This document shows, one piece after another, positions 8,130 through 18,595 of a DNA stretch of 64,000 bases. Positions within the stretch are counted from its first letter, which is position 1; each line of letters opens with the position of its first letter. A program made the translations under genes and the position numbers. The notes beneath the pieces are model-generated. The model was not told the origin of the DNA, ran no database searches, and saw only the letters and a program-made list of their open reading frames with translations. The DNA comes from Azoarcus sp. DD4. Lineage in GTDB: Bacteria > Pseudomonadota > Gammaproteobacteria > Burkholderiales > Rhodocyclaceae. The DNA is taken from the NCBI RefSeq assembly GCF_006496635.1, contig NZ_CP022958.1, forward strand, positions 4,402,001 through 4,466,000, read 5' to 3'.

Positions 8130-9113
8130 TCAGCGGTTCACATCCACCACCACGCGGCCGCGCACCTTGCCTTCGAGCAGCGCGCCGGCAACGGTGATCG
8201 CCTCGCCGAGGCCGATCTCGTGGGTGATGGTGTCGAGCAGGGCCGGATCGAGGTCGGTCGCCAGCCGCTGCCAGGCCAGCAGACGATCCGCGCGCGGGCA
8301 GTACACGCTATCGACGCCGGCCAGCGTCACCCCGCGCAGGATGAAGGGCGCTACCGTGGCCGGCAGGTCCATCCCCTGGGCGAGGCCGCAGGCCGCCACC
8401 ACGCCGCGGTAGCGCAGGCTGGCGCAGACATTGGCCAGGGTGTGACTGCCGACGGTGTCGATCGCCGCCGCCCAGCGCTCCTTGACGAGCGGCTTGCCGG
8501 GCGCCGAGAACTGCGCGCGATCGACGATTTCCGCCGCGCCCAGCGCGGTGAGGTAGTCGGCCTCCGCCGGCCGCCCGGTGGACGCCACCACGCGGTAGCC
8601 GAGCTTCGCCAGCAATGCCACCGCCACGCTGCCCACCCCGCCGGCGGCGCCGGTGACCAGCACGTCGCCGGAAGCCGGGGTGATGCCGTGGCGTTCGAGC
8701 GCCAGCACGCACAGCATCGCGGTGTAGCCGGCGGTGCCGATGGCCATCGCCTGGCGCGGCGTGAATGCCGCCGGCAGCGGAATCAGCCAGTCGCCCTTCA
8801 GGCGCGCCTGCTGCGCCAGCCCTCCCCAATGCGCCTCGCCCACGCCCCAGCCGTTGAGCACCACCGCATCGCCTGCCTTGTAATCGGGATGGCTGCTCTC
8901 CTCCACCGTGCCGGCGAGGTCGATGCCGGGCACCATCGGAAAGCTGCGCACCACCGGCCCCTTGCCGGTGATGGCAAGGCCGTCCTTGTAGTTGAGGGTG
9001 GACCACGCCACCTTCACGCGCACGTCGCCTTCCGGCAACTGCGCCTCGTGGACGTCCTTGAGCGCGGCGCGGTAGCCGCTGTCGTCCTTCTCGATCAGGA
9101 TGGCCTTGAACAT
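8130..9113 (-). CDS. acuI: Acrylyl-CoA reductase (NADPH) AcuI / YhdH family oxidoreductase
   Basis: 327 residues of the zinc-free medium-chain dehydrogenase family. The start MFKAILIEKDDSGY, STLNYKDGLAITGKGPVVR, the Rossmann VTGAAGGVGSVAVALLAKLGY and GVDSVYCPRADRL are typical of AcuI/YhdH. The family reduces acrylyl-CoA to propionyl-CoA with NADPH, which detoxifies acrylate. It lies 45 bases after a TetR regulator in the same direction, matching the acuR-acuI arrangement known from Rhodobacter sphaeroides. Confidence 0.85.
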   Translation of the reverse strand: MFKAILIEKDDSGYRAALKDVHEAQLPEGDVRVKVAWSTLNYKDGLAITGKGPVVRSFPMVPGIDLAGTVEESSHPDYKAGDAVVLNGWGVGEAHWGGLAQQARLKGDWLIPLPAAFTPRQAMAIGTAGYTAMLCVLALERHGITPASGDVLVTGAAGGVGSVAVALLAKLGYRVVASTGRPAEADYLTALGAAEIVDRAQFSAPGKPLVKERWAAAIDTVGSHTLANVCASLRYRGVVAACGLAQGMDLPATVAPFILRGVTLAGVDSVYCPRADRLLAWQRLATDLDPALLDTITHEIGLGEAITVAGALLEGKVRGRVVVDVNR

Positions 9114-9158
9114 GCTGTCTCCTCCAGGGGTTGGGAACCTGCTTGCGAAAATCGGGGG

Positions 9159-9800
9159 TCAGTCGGGACGCGGCAGCGCGGCGAGGAAGAACTCGCCAAA
9201 GCGCTGCAGCGGCCCGCCGTTGCCGGCCAGGCGGGCGCGCAGCACCGCGCCTTCCCAGCCGGTCCAGAAGAATTCAGCCCAGCGCGCACAGTCGGTGTCG
9301 GCCGCCAGTTCGCCGGCGGCGACCGCCTCCTGCAGGCAGGCAGCAAGGCGGGCCTGCCAGTCGGCGAACACCGCCTCCAGGCGGGCGCGGAAGGGCTCCG
9401 ACAGCGCGCTCATCTCCTGCCCGAGGTTGCCGACCAGGCAGCCGCGCCGGTAGTCGTAGCGCCCCATGCCGGCGTCGGCCCCGTCGATGAAGGCGCGTAC
9501 GCGCGCCAGCGGCGAGAGGTTGGCATCGAGGAAATGGCGGTCGAGCTTGGCGGCGAAGTACTCGGCATAGGTCTGCAGTGCCGCCAGACCGAAATCGTCC
9601 TTGCTGGCGAAGTAGTAATAGAAGGAGCCCTTGGGCACGCCGACCGCCCGCAGCACTTCGTCTATACCTATGCTGTTGAAGCCGCGCTCGGTCAGCATTG
9701 CGATGCCCTGGCGCAACAAGGCTGCACGGGTGTCTTCGCGGGCCCCGTCGACACGCGGCGGGCGGCCGGGACGGCGGCGGGCGGTATTCGCTTGGTTCAT
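9159..9800 (-). CDS. TetR-family regulator, AcuR-like
   Basis: 213 residues from ATG 9800 (ATG 9809 is also in frame). The N-terminal HTH reads LTERGFNSIGIDEVLRAVGVPKGSFYYYF, as in NemR/AcuR-type TetR proteins with the YYYF recognition helix. The C-terminal half would bind a small ligand. A palindrome at 9812-9826 overlaps its promoter, so it probably represses itself and acuI and releases DNA in response to acrylate or a related electrophile. The ligand is inferred from the neighbour only. Confidence 0.82.
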   Translation of the reverse strand: MNQANTARRRPGRPPRVDGAREDTRAALLRQGIAMLTERGFNSIGIDEVLRAVGVPKGSFYYYFASKDDFGLAALQTYAEYFAAKLDRHFLDANLSPLARVRAFIDGADAGMGRYDYRRGCLVGNLGQEMSALSEPFRARLEAVFADWQARLAACLQEAVAAGELAADTDCARWAEFFWTGWEGAVLRARLAGNGGPLQRFGEFFLAALPRPD

Positions 9801-9811
9801 GCGACCCATAT

Positions 9812-9826
9812 TAGACCGGTCGTCTA
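9812..9826 (-). promoter_or_regulatory. TetR/AcuR-type operator within the regulator's promoter
   Basis: TAGAC-CGGTC-GTCTA, an inverted repeat resembling NemR/AcuR boxes (TAGACC...GGTCTA). On the minus strand it sits between TTGCAA (9837-9832) and TAATAT (9813-9808), which are plausible -35 and -10 elements 18 bases apart, so binding would block the promoter of the regulator-acuI pair. Confidence 0.6.
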
Positions 9827-9921
9827 TTAAATTGCAAGCCTGCCTTCCGATCCCCTTCCTGGCCTTCGGGCGCGCAGCACGCGCCGCCTGCAAGGCACCG
9901 ATTCCCGTAAAATGCCGGCCG

Positions 9922-11748
<1,827 letters not shown>

Positions 11749-11977
11749 GGCCCGCCACGCCGGCACGGCGTGACTTTCGCCACAAATCCATCGCTATGTC
11801 CTTCGGCATAAAAACATGCGGCGTGACATAAGTCCCGAAGCCGCCGGCATGGCGCAAGCTAAGATCGGTTCACGCGCCATGAAACTGCAGTACGGCTGAA
11901 GCGCCAGACGGACGACGGCCCCGGCAACGCCGGCCCTCGCCCAGCCCGATCCGACATCGCCCGCGGGAAGAAAAGCC
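11749..11977. other. Intergenic region before the PEP-CTERM gene
   Basis: 229 bases between recQ and the PEP-CTERM gene. Several short GC-rich inverted repeats are visible (CGGCAACGCCGG near 11925) and a good ribosome site, GGGAAGAAAAG, stands before ATG 11978. I could not match it to a known riboswitch or to a convincing sigma-54 site. Confidence 0.3.
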
Positions 11978-12649
11978 ATGAAAAAAACCTGGCATTTGCT
12001 CAGCACCGCCGCCCTCGCCTGGACCTTCGCCGCTCCGGCAGCCGCGGTTACCGTGTTCGAGGACGACTTCAATCGAAGCGGCGGCAACACCGTCGGCAAC
12101 GGCTGGATCGAACTCGAACGGACCCCCAGCGATGTGACCATCGATGGCAGCCAGTATCTTGCGCTGACCGATGCGCGCGCCGGCTCGCCCGACGCTTCTG
12201 CCACCCAGGTGAGCATCGACGCCACCGGCTACGACAACCTGACGCTGTCCTTCTCGTGGGCAGTGTTCGATAACGACTCCGATGCCGCCGACTACCTCTA
12301 TGTCGACGCCCGCGTCGGCGGCAGCAGCACCTGGTCCAACCTAGGCAGCTTCAGCCTGGGCGGCACCGAACTCGTGTTCTCCGAGTTCAGCACCCTGCTC
12401 GCCTGGACCGATACCCTGCTCGACCTGCGCTTCTGGACCGACGTCAGCGGCGGATCGGGCGGCTCCAACAGCGAAGGCGCCCTGATCGACTGGGTACGGC
12501 TGAGCGGAGATCGACTCATCTCTACCGCCAACACCCCGGTCGCGGTACTCGCCATCCCGGAACCGGGCTCGCTTACGCTCGCACTGCTGGGCGTCGGCAT
12601 GCTCGGGCTGGGCGCCTTGCGGCGCACGCCGGCCCTGGCGCGGCGCTAA
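11978..12649 (+). CDS. PEP-CTERM domain secreted protein
   Basis: 223 residues. Residues 1-24 are a signal peptide ending APAAA. The mature part is beta-rich and Ser/Asp/Gly-rich (EDDFNRSGGNTVGNGW), like an extracellular jelly-roll. The C-terminus has the full sorting signal: IPEPGSLTLALLGVG, a hydrophobic stretch, then RR. Proteins with this tail are processed by exosortase EpsH/XrtA-type enzymes and released into the exopolysaccharide matrix. The exosortase is not in this window. Confidence 0.92.
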   Translation: MKKTWHLLSTAALAWTFAAPAAAVTVFEDDFNRSGGNTVGNGWIELERTPSDVTIDGSQYLALTDARAGSPDASATQVSIDATGYDNLTLSFSWAVFDNDSDAADYLYVDARVGGSSTWSNLGSFSLGGTELVFSEFSTLLAWTDTLLDLRFWTDVSGGSGGSNSEGALIDWVRLSGDRLISTANTPVAVLAIPEPGSLTLALLGVGMLGLGALRRTPALARR

Positions 12650-12656
12650 AAAAAAA

Positions 12657-12685
12657 AGCGCTGCCCGATGGACAGCGCCTTTTTC
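12657..12685. terminator. Bidirectional intrinsic terminator
   Basis: Stem GCGCTG (12658-12663) / CAGCGC (12673-12678), with ten A before it and TTTTT after it. It serves the PEP-CTERM gene (+) and the convergent FKBP gene (-). Confidence 0.8.
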
Positions 12686-12717
12686 CTGTTGTGCTCCTGA
12701 GTATCGCCAGCCGCCGC

Positions 12718-13062
12718 TTACAGCACCTTCAGCAGTTCTACCTCGAACACCAGCGTGGCGTTCGGCGGAATCACGCCACCGGCGCCGCGGGCGCCGTAGC
12801 CGAGTTCCGGCGGAATCGTCAGCTTGCGCTTGCCGCCGACCTGCATGCCCTGGACGCCTTCGTCCCAGCCGCGAATCACGTGGCCGGCACCGAGCGGGAA
12901 ATTGAACGGATCGTTGCGATCCTTGCTGGAATCGAACTTGCGGCCATCGGTCAGCCAGCCGGTGTAGTGCACCGAAACCATCTGGCCCTTCGCCGCGACA
13001 TCGCCGCTGCCGACTTCGAGGTCTTCGATGATGAGGCCGCTGGCGGTAGTGGTCTGGGTCAT
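12718..13062 (-). CDS. FKBP-type peptidyl-prolyl cis-trans isomerase
   Basis: 114 residues, a single FKBP domain without signal peptide, so probably cytoplasmic. Family motifs: VSVHYTGWLTDGRKFDSS, GHVIRGWDEGVQGMQVGGKR and IPPELGYGARGAG. These include the active-site Tyr, Asp, Phe and Trp equivalents. A strong AGGAGACAC ribosome site precedes the ATG. It accelerates proline isomerisation during folding. It stands alone between msrA and a shared terminator. Confidence 0.93.
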   Translation of the reverse strand: MTQTTTASGLIIEDLEVGSGDVAAKGQMVSVHYTGWLTDGRKFDSSKDRNDPFNFPLGAGHVIRGWDEGVQGMQVGGKRKLTIPPELGYGARGAGGVIPPNATLVFEVELLKVL

Positions 13063-13155
13063 GTGTGTCTCCTGCTCGGGTCGCCCCGGTTGAAAACCCG
13101 GATTCTAACCGCTCGCAGCCGCAAACCCAGTCCGCCGACCTCCAGCCGGCATGGT

Positions 13156-13722
13156 TCAGTGCCCCGCACCCTTGCGCCGCGCGCCGAACTTGTCGCGAAA
13201 TTTCGCCACCTTGGGTGCCACCACGTACTGGCAGTAGGGCTGGTCGCTGTTGTGCGCGTAGTACTCCTGGTGCTCGACCTCCGCCGGCCAGAAGGTACCG
13301 GCGCGCTCGACCTTGGTGACGATCGCGCGTGGATAGGCCCGCGCCTCGCCGAGTTCCTCGATCAGCGCCAGCGCGGTGTGCAACTGTTCGTCGCCATTGA
13401 CGTAGATTACCGAACGGTACTGCGGTCCGACGTCGTTACCCTGCCTGTCCATCGTGGTCGGGTCGTGGATCACGAAGAAGATCTCCAGCAGGTCGCGATA
13501 GCTCACCCGCGCCGGATCGAAGTGGACCTGCACCACTTCGACATGGCCGGTACCGCCCGCGCACACCTGACGGTAGGTCGGCGCATCCAGGTGGCCGCCG
13601 CTGTAACCGGACACCACGCGCTCGACACCCTCGACCTCGCGGAACACCGCTTCAAGGCACCAGAAACACCCCCCGCCAAGGAGCGCAGTCTCCAGCGTCG
13701 GGGCTACAGTCGTGTTCGTCAT
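13156..13722 (-). CDS. msrA: Peptide methionine sulfoxide reductase MsrA
   Basis: 188 residues. The catalytic motif GGGCFWCLE (residues 16-24) holds the nucleophilic cysteine, followed by VVSGYSGGH, TGHVEVVQVHFDP and HDPTTMDRQGNDVGPQYRS, all standard for MsrA. It reduces methionine-S-sulfoxide using thioredoxin. No MsrB domain is fused. No signal peptide is seen, so it acts in the cytoplasm. Confidence 0.95.
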   Translation of the reverse strand: MTNTTVAPTLETALLGGGCFWCLEAVFREVEGVERVVSGYSGGHLDAPTYRQVCAGGTGHVEVVQVHFDPARVSYRDLLEIFFVIHDPTTMDRQGNDVGPQYRSVIYVNGDEQLHTALALIEELGEARAYPRAIVTKVERAGTFWPAEVEHQEYYAHNSDQPYCQYVVAPKVAKFRDKFGARRKGAGH

Positions 13723-13873
13723 GATCGTTCCTCATATGCCATGGCCGGCATCTACTGCATCAGACAGCGCCCGACGCACTTCATTCGCGTCATTCGTCAC
13801 GCTGGGCAAAATATATCCAAAGACATAGTAACCAGACGCAACTGGATCACACTCGCGCGACCGCGGCGCCGAT

Positions 13874-16800
13874 TCAGCGGAAAGCGAACGTGTAATACAC
13901 GTCCAGCGCGTTGTCGGTTCCGCCACGTGCGACCACCGACACGCGGCGACCGAGCTGGTAGGTCAGCTTGACCAGGCTCTCCGCGCCGCCCAGGCTCTGC
14001 TCGAAGGACAGGAAGAGGTCGGTCGACAAACGCTTGCCCACGCTCAGCACCTGGCCGGCAACCGTCGGTCCACTCGCAATAGTCGTACCACTCCCGGCGA
14101 CACGACTGGTGGCCGTGCGCGAACTGCTGTTCAGTTCCCCCTGACCGATGGCGAACGAGTCGAAACCCAGGCTGCGCGACAGCTGCTCGGTCATGCCGCC
14201 GCCCGGCCCACCCAGCAGCGCCTGCGCCGCCGGCAGCAGCAAGGCGAGGTCGGCACCGCCGCTGGCATCAGGGGCGCGGCCGAGCACGATCCACGATAGC
14301 TTCTCCGGATCAGGCACCGAGGGTTCGGACACCAGGCGCACCTGAGGACGGCGCGCGCTGCCGGTGATCGCCACCCCCGCCTCCACCGCGAGCCCCTTGC
14401 GCAAGGCGACGATGTTGAGCCCCGGATCGTCCAGCGGCCCCTGGAAGTTCACCAGCCCGCGCTCGATCGCGAGCCGCTGGCCATAACCCTTGTAACTGCC
14501 ACCTACCGTCGACACACTGCCGATCGCGACCAGCGGCCGCTCGGGTTGCTGACGCAGGCGCAATGCACCGCCGAGGCGCGTTTCCACCCCGAGCGCGGAC
14601 AAATAGAGTGCATCGCCGAGGGCGACGCGCACATCGCTGGTGATTGCGAAGCCACCAGCGGTGGGCTCTTCCCGCCCCAGGATCACGACATCGTCGGACA
14701 GGCTGGGCGGCAAGGTTTCCGCAATCTCCACATAGCCCGCATCGGCGCGCAGATCGGCATCGAGGGCCAGGGTGGTCCAGGTCGACTTCGCCTCGCCCTT
14801 GCCCGACAGGATGAGCCAGCGGTCGGCGCGCTGCAGGATCGGCAGGCGATCCGCCGTGAAGACGAATTCGCCGATGCCCGTGGCGAGCGCAATGCGGCCA
14901 TTGGCGGCGAGCGAACCCGGTGTGGATGTCAGGGTGGCAAACGGAATTCGGCTCTCGCGCGGTTTCACCCGGTTGGGCGAGACGAAGGCGAGGCGCTCCA
15001 GGCGCAGGAAATCCCGGTCGAAATCGGCTTCCAGTTCGCCGCCGGACAGGATCAAGCCCTGATCGACCAGCGCCAGACTGAGGCCACGCCCCTGGATGCG
15101 GCCACTCGCCCGCGGTTCGGCCGGGGTGCCGGCGAGCGTGAACGCCCCCTCCAGTTGACCGCCGGTTTCGACGTTCTCCCGCAGCAGACGTCCCAGCCAG
15201 GCAATGGACGGCATCGCCAACCTGGCCGAACCGAGCAGCGGGGCCTGCTGAGCCAGCCGCCAGCCGCCGCCTTCGCGCTCGAGCGCCGCGGTGGCCGTCC
15301 CCGACAGCTCGCCGAATTCGCTGCCGCGCGCAGCAAGCGAGGCCGACAGCCGGCTGTCGCGCGCGACCAGCCGCGCTTCCAAGGCCTCCAGTCCAAGTCG
15401 GGTGGGAAGCTCGCCACTGACGGAAAGATCGCCTGCTTCACGGTACAGGCGCGCCTCGCCATCCACCGCATCGGCGACGCGAAAACGCCATTCCGCACCC
15501 AGCACCAGCGGCCCCGGGCCGCGTCGTGGCCGTCCGTCTGCGCGCCGGACCAGGCCGAACGACAGGCCGGTGAGCGAACCGCGGAAGGCGCTGGATGCCG
15601 GCGACCAGCGCGTTTCCTCCAGGCGGATGCGCCCCTGCTCGCCGGCCAGGAACTCGGCCGCCGCCAGATCGACGCCGCTGGCCCCGGCCACCAGTGCCGC
15701 CGGGGCCAGCAGGCGTACCGCGAGTGCGCCCTCGCTTTGCAGCGCACTCAAGCTGCCGGTCCACTGCCAGCCGGTCCGGTTGCTGGCCGGGTGCCAGCCG
15801 CCATCCAGCGCGAGACGCAGGCGGTGGTCGGCCGCGCCTTCGGCGCTCAGTTCGACACGGTGCGCGTCGATCCGCCCGTCCACCCCGAGGCGGAGGGCAT
15901 CCACCCACGGTGCCTCGGCCCCCTCCCGGCCCACACCGGACAAACCCAGTGCCAGCGCCACGGCACCATTCGATCCCGCCGCCAGCGAAGCACTCGCGTT
16001 CGCCCCGGCGACCTGGACACCGCCCGGCAGCCGCAGTTGCGAGGCGAACAGCTGGATGCGCCCCGACGGCGCCTGCAGCCCACCGCCGGCTTCGCCCTCC
16101 GCACGCAGCCGGCCGCCCAGCCCGTAGCCGAGCGCGGCCAGCGCGGGAGCGTCGAGCAGGAAAGCCAGCCGATCGCGCTCACGCCCCCAGGCGCCCCTGG
16201 CGCTAAGCCGGTTGCCGGCGACGTCGAGCGCGATGTCCACATCGGCAAGGCGCGGCGTGTCGGAGCCAGCGTCGAAGCGGAAGCGGCCCTCGCCCCGCAG
16301 CGGTCGCCCCTCGAGGCGCCCGTCGGGCAGACGGAAGCTCGCTTCGACATGAGCCTGGTCGCCAAGCTGCCCGTGCGCATCAAGCGCAAGATTCACCTGA
16401 GCCCGCGGCGCCGCCGGGAACAGCGCCTGCGGATTCAGCGCCCGCAGCAAGGTCGACAGCGTGAAACTCGCCACTCCGGCCGCATCGACCTGACGCACGC
16501 CCTCGGCCTCTACGCGTGCTGTCCCGGCCTGCAGCTTCAGCTTCGCTGCCTGCCGCTGCGCGTCGGCCTCGGCCTCCAGCGTTCCCGCCAAGCGCTGTGA
16601 CGGCAGGCGAGCATCCAGCCGGCGTGTATCGATATCGTCCAGCGCGAGCCGGGCCTGGAGACGGCCGAAGTCGCCGGCACTCGGCGTCGCCGCCGGCGCC
16701 CAAGACAGTGCACCATTCAGGCGCCCGCCGCCGGCGAGCCGCAGATCGAGGCTGCGGATGCCGATCGCCGCCGCCGTCCAGTCAAGCTCGCCCGCCACCA

Positions 16801-17797
16801 CGGCGAGCGGCAGCCCGCCGTGGTCGAGGGTGTCCGGGCGGGCATTGTCGATACGGAACGGTCCGACCAGGCGCAGGCCGCCGGCGAAATCCGCCGCCTC
16901 GCGCGCGCTCAGGTCGGCCTCCAAACTCAGTGCCGCCGTCGGAGCCCCGGCGACGAAGGCAGCCGGGTCGATTCCGCCGGCCTTCACCCGCAGGCTGCGC
17001 AGCGGCAAGCTGGAGAACGGCGTCGCCTCCAGTTCCAGGTGTCCATCGAGCGCGCCGTGCAGATCGGCCTGGACGCTCGGCGCCAGGAGCCCGCCGGCAG
17101 CCTTCGCCTCGACTTGAAAGTCGTGTCCGGCCTGCCTACCGGCGAGGGAAGCCTGTGCGGCGAGGGTGAAGGGTGGCGCGGTGCCGATCTCTCCCGCCAG
17201 GGTCGCCGCGCCGAAAGGCAGCGTCGCCTGCAGGCTGCGCAGTTGGTGTCGCCCGCCCTCACTGACCAGCGAGGCCGCCACGGCGGACATGCTGAAAGCC
17301 GGCTCGGAGGCCTTTCCCCGCCAGAGCGCAAACGCGTCGAGCGCAAACAGGGAGAGCTCGATGTCCAGCGGCAGCGCAAGCGAATCCGGTGCAGCAAGGG
17401 GTGCAGCGTCATCGACCGCCTCCGGCAGTCGAACTTCGACACGCGCTGCGCTCAGGCGGTCGACCTGCAGGCGTCCGCGTGCTAGCGCGGCGGCCTGCCA
17501 ATCCAGCGCCAGCTCATCGGCGCGAAAGGTAAGACCTGATGAGGTATAGCGGATGCGGGCGATACGCAGCGGGCCGATCAGCCGCCCCTGCGGCTCGTCG
17601 AACTGCAACTGACCACTGGTGACGCGGCTGGCCAGGCCAGCAACCAGCTGCAGACCGGACTCGGTGGCCAGCGCCCACACGGCGGCACCGACTACGGCTG
17701 CGGCGGCGCTGGCCAGCGCGTACAACCAGCGCCGGCGCTTGCCCGGCGCGGCGCCGGGGGCCGGCGCCACCGCATCGGGTGCGTCCGGCTCGCCCAT
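13874..17797 (-). CDS. tamB: TamB-like inner-membrane translocation/assembly protein (DUF490)
   Basis: 1307 residues. One N-terminal membrane segment (about 22-45, RRWLYALASAAAAVVGAAVWAL) is followed by a very long AsmA/TamB-type beta repeat region rich in DGRL, RLRQQPERPL and GRIALATG patterns. The C-terminal DUF490 domain ends in an outer-membrane-like aromatic strand (DVYYTFAFR). TamB spans the periplasm and works with TamA in outer-membrane assembly and lipid transport. A tamA gene normally precedes tamB, but here trpC ends 3 bases upstream and tamA is absent from the window. Confidence 0.88.
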   Translation of the reverse strand: MGEPDAPDAVAPAPGAAPGKRRRWLYALASAAAAVVGAAVWALATESGLQLVAGLASRVTSGQLQFDEPQGRLIGPLRIARIRYTSSGLTFRADELALDWQAAALARGRLQVDRLSAARVEVRLPEAVDDAAPLAAPDSLALPLDIELSLFALDAFALWRGKASEPAFSMSAVAASLVSEGGRHQLRSLQATLPFGAATLAGEIGTAPPFTLAAQASLAGRQAGHDFQVEAKAAGGLLAPSVQADLHGALDGHLELEATPFSSLPLRSLRVKAGGIDPAAFVAGAPTAALSLEADLSAREAADFAGGLRLVGPFRIDNARPDTLDHGGLPLAVVAGELDWTAAAIGIRSLDLRLAGGGRLNGALSWAPAATPSAGDFGRLQARLALDDIDTRRLDARLPSQRLAGTLEAEADAQRQAAKLKLQAGTARVEAEGVRQVDAAGVASFTLSTLLRALNPQALFPAAPRAQVNLALDAHGQLGDQAHVEASFRLPDGRLEGRPLRGEGRFRFDAGSDTPRLADVDIALDVAGNRLSARGAWGRERDRLAFLLDAPALAALGYGLGGRLRAEGEAGGGLQAPSGRIQLFASQLRLPGGVQVAGANASASLAAGSNGAVALALGLSGVGREGAEAPWVDALRLGVDGRIDAHRVELSAEGAADHRLRLALDGGWHPASNRTGWQWTGSLSALQSEGALAVRLLAPAALVAGASGVDLAAAEFLAGEQGRIRLEETRWSPASSAFRGSLTGLSFGLVRRADGRPRRGPGPLVLGAEWRFRVADAVDGEARLYREAGDLSVSGELPTRLGLEALEARLVARDSRLSASLAARGSEFGELSGTATAALEREGGGWRLAQQAPLLGSARLAMPSIAWLGRLLRENVETGGQLEGAFTLAGTPAEPRASGRIQGRGLSLALVDQGLILSGGELEADFDRDFLRLERLAFVSPNRVKPRESRIPFATLTSTPGSLAANGRIALATGIGEFVFTADRLPILQRADRWLILSGKGEAKSTWTTLALDADLRADAGYVEIAETLPPSLSDDVVILGREEPTAGGFAITSDVRVALGDALYLSALGVETRLGGALRLRQQPERPLVAIGSVSTVGGSYKGYGQRLAIERGLVNFQGPLDDPGLNIVALRKGLAVEAGVAITGSARRPQVRLVSEPSVPDPEKLSWIVLGRAPDASGGADLALLLPAAQALLGGPGGGMTEQLSRSLGFDSFAIGQGELNSSSRTATSRVAGSGTTIASGPTVAGQVLSVGKRLSTDLFLSFEQSLGGAESLVKLTYQLGRRVSVVARGGTDNALDVYYTFAFR

Positions 17798-17800
17798 GCT

Positions 17801-18595
17801 TTAGCCGAAAAGTGCCCGCAAACCGGCACCCGGATCGGGCACCCGCATGAAGGCTTCGCCGACGAGGAAGGCGTTGACGCCGTTGGCCCGCATCAGCGCG
17901 ACGTCTTCCGGTTTGAGGATGCCCGACTCGGTGACCACGATACGCTCCGCCTCGGACGCCAGCCGCGGCAGCAGGCCGAGCGTGGTCTGCAGCGAGACCT
18001 CGAAGGTGCGCAGGTTGCGGTTATTGATGCCGATGAGCGGGGTCTGCAGCTGCAGGGCCTGCTCCAGCTCTTCGCCGTCGTGCACCTCGACCAGCACCGC
18101 CATGCCCAGGCTGCGGGCGATCTGCTCCATCTCCTGCATCTCGGCCAGCGACAGGCAGGCGGCGATCAGCAGGATGGCGTCGGCGCCCATCGCGCGCGCC
18201 TCATACACCTGGTAGGCGTCGACCAGGAAATCCTTGCGCAGCGCCGGCAGCGCGCAGGCGGCGCGGGCGGCCTGCAGGTATTCCGGCGCGCCCTGGAAGA
18301 AGGGCTTGTCGGTGAGCACCGACAGGCAGGCGGCGCCGGCGGCCTCGTAGGACTGCGCGATCTCTGCCGGGCGGAAGTCCTCGCGGATCACGCCCTTGGA
18401 GGGGCTGGCCTTCTTGATCTCGGAGATCACCGCGGCGCGGCCGGCGGCGATCTTCGCGCGGATGGCGCCGACGAAGTCGCGCGCGGCGGGCTGCGCTTCG
18501 GCTTCCGCCCGCACCGTGGCGAGCGGCCTGGCGGCCAGCGCGGCGGCGACTTCCTCGCGCTTGACCGCGCAGATCTTCTGCAGGATGTCGCTCAT
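17801..18595 (-). CDS. trpC: Indole-3-glycerol phosphate synthase
   Basis: 264 residues, a TIM barrel with the family signature KKASPSKGVIREDF near residue 62 and GINNRNLRTFEV, VTESGI and GEAFMRVPDPG later. It converts carboxyphenylaminodeoxyribulose phosphate to indole-3-glycerol phosphate in tryptophan synthesis. Not fused to TrpF. Its ATG overlaps the trpD stop by one base. Confidence 0.96.
   Translation of the reverse strand: MSDILQKICAVKREEVAAALAARPLATVRAEAEAQPAARDFVGAIRAKIAAGRAAVISEIKKASPSKGVIREDFRPAEIAQSYEAAGAACLSVLTDKPFFQGAPEYLQAARAACALPALRKDFLVDAYQVYEARAMGADAILLIAACLSLAEMQEMEQIARSLGMAVLVEVHDGEELEQALQLQTPLIGINNRNLRTFEVSLQTTLGLLPRLASEAERIVVTESGILKPEDVALMRANGVNAFLVGEAFMRVPDPGAGLRALFG

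Noticed and set aside
11749..11977. c-di-GMP riboswitch before the PEP-CTERM gene
   Set aside because: The GEMM core (GGGCAAACC and GGTAGGTAGC type motifs) is absent.
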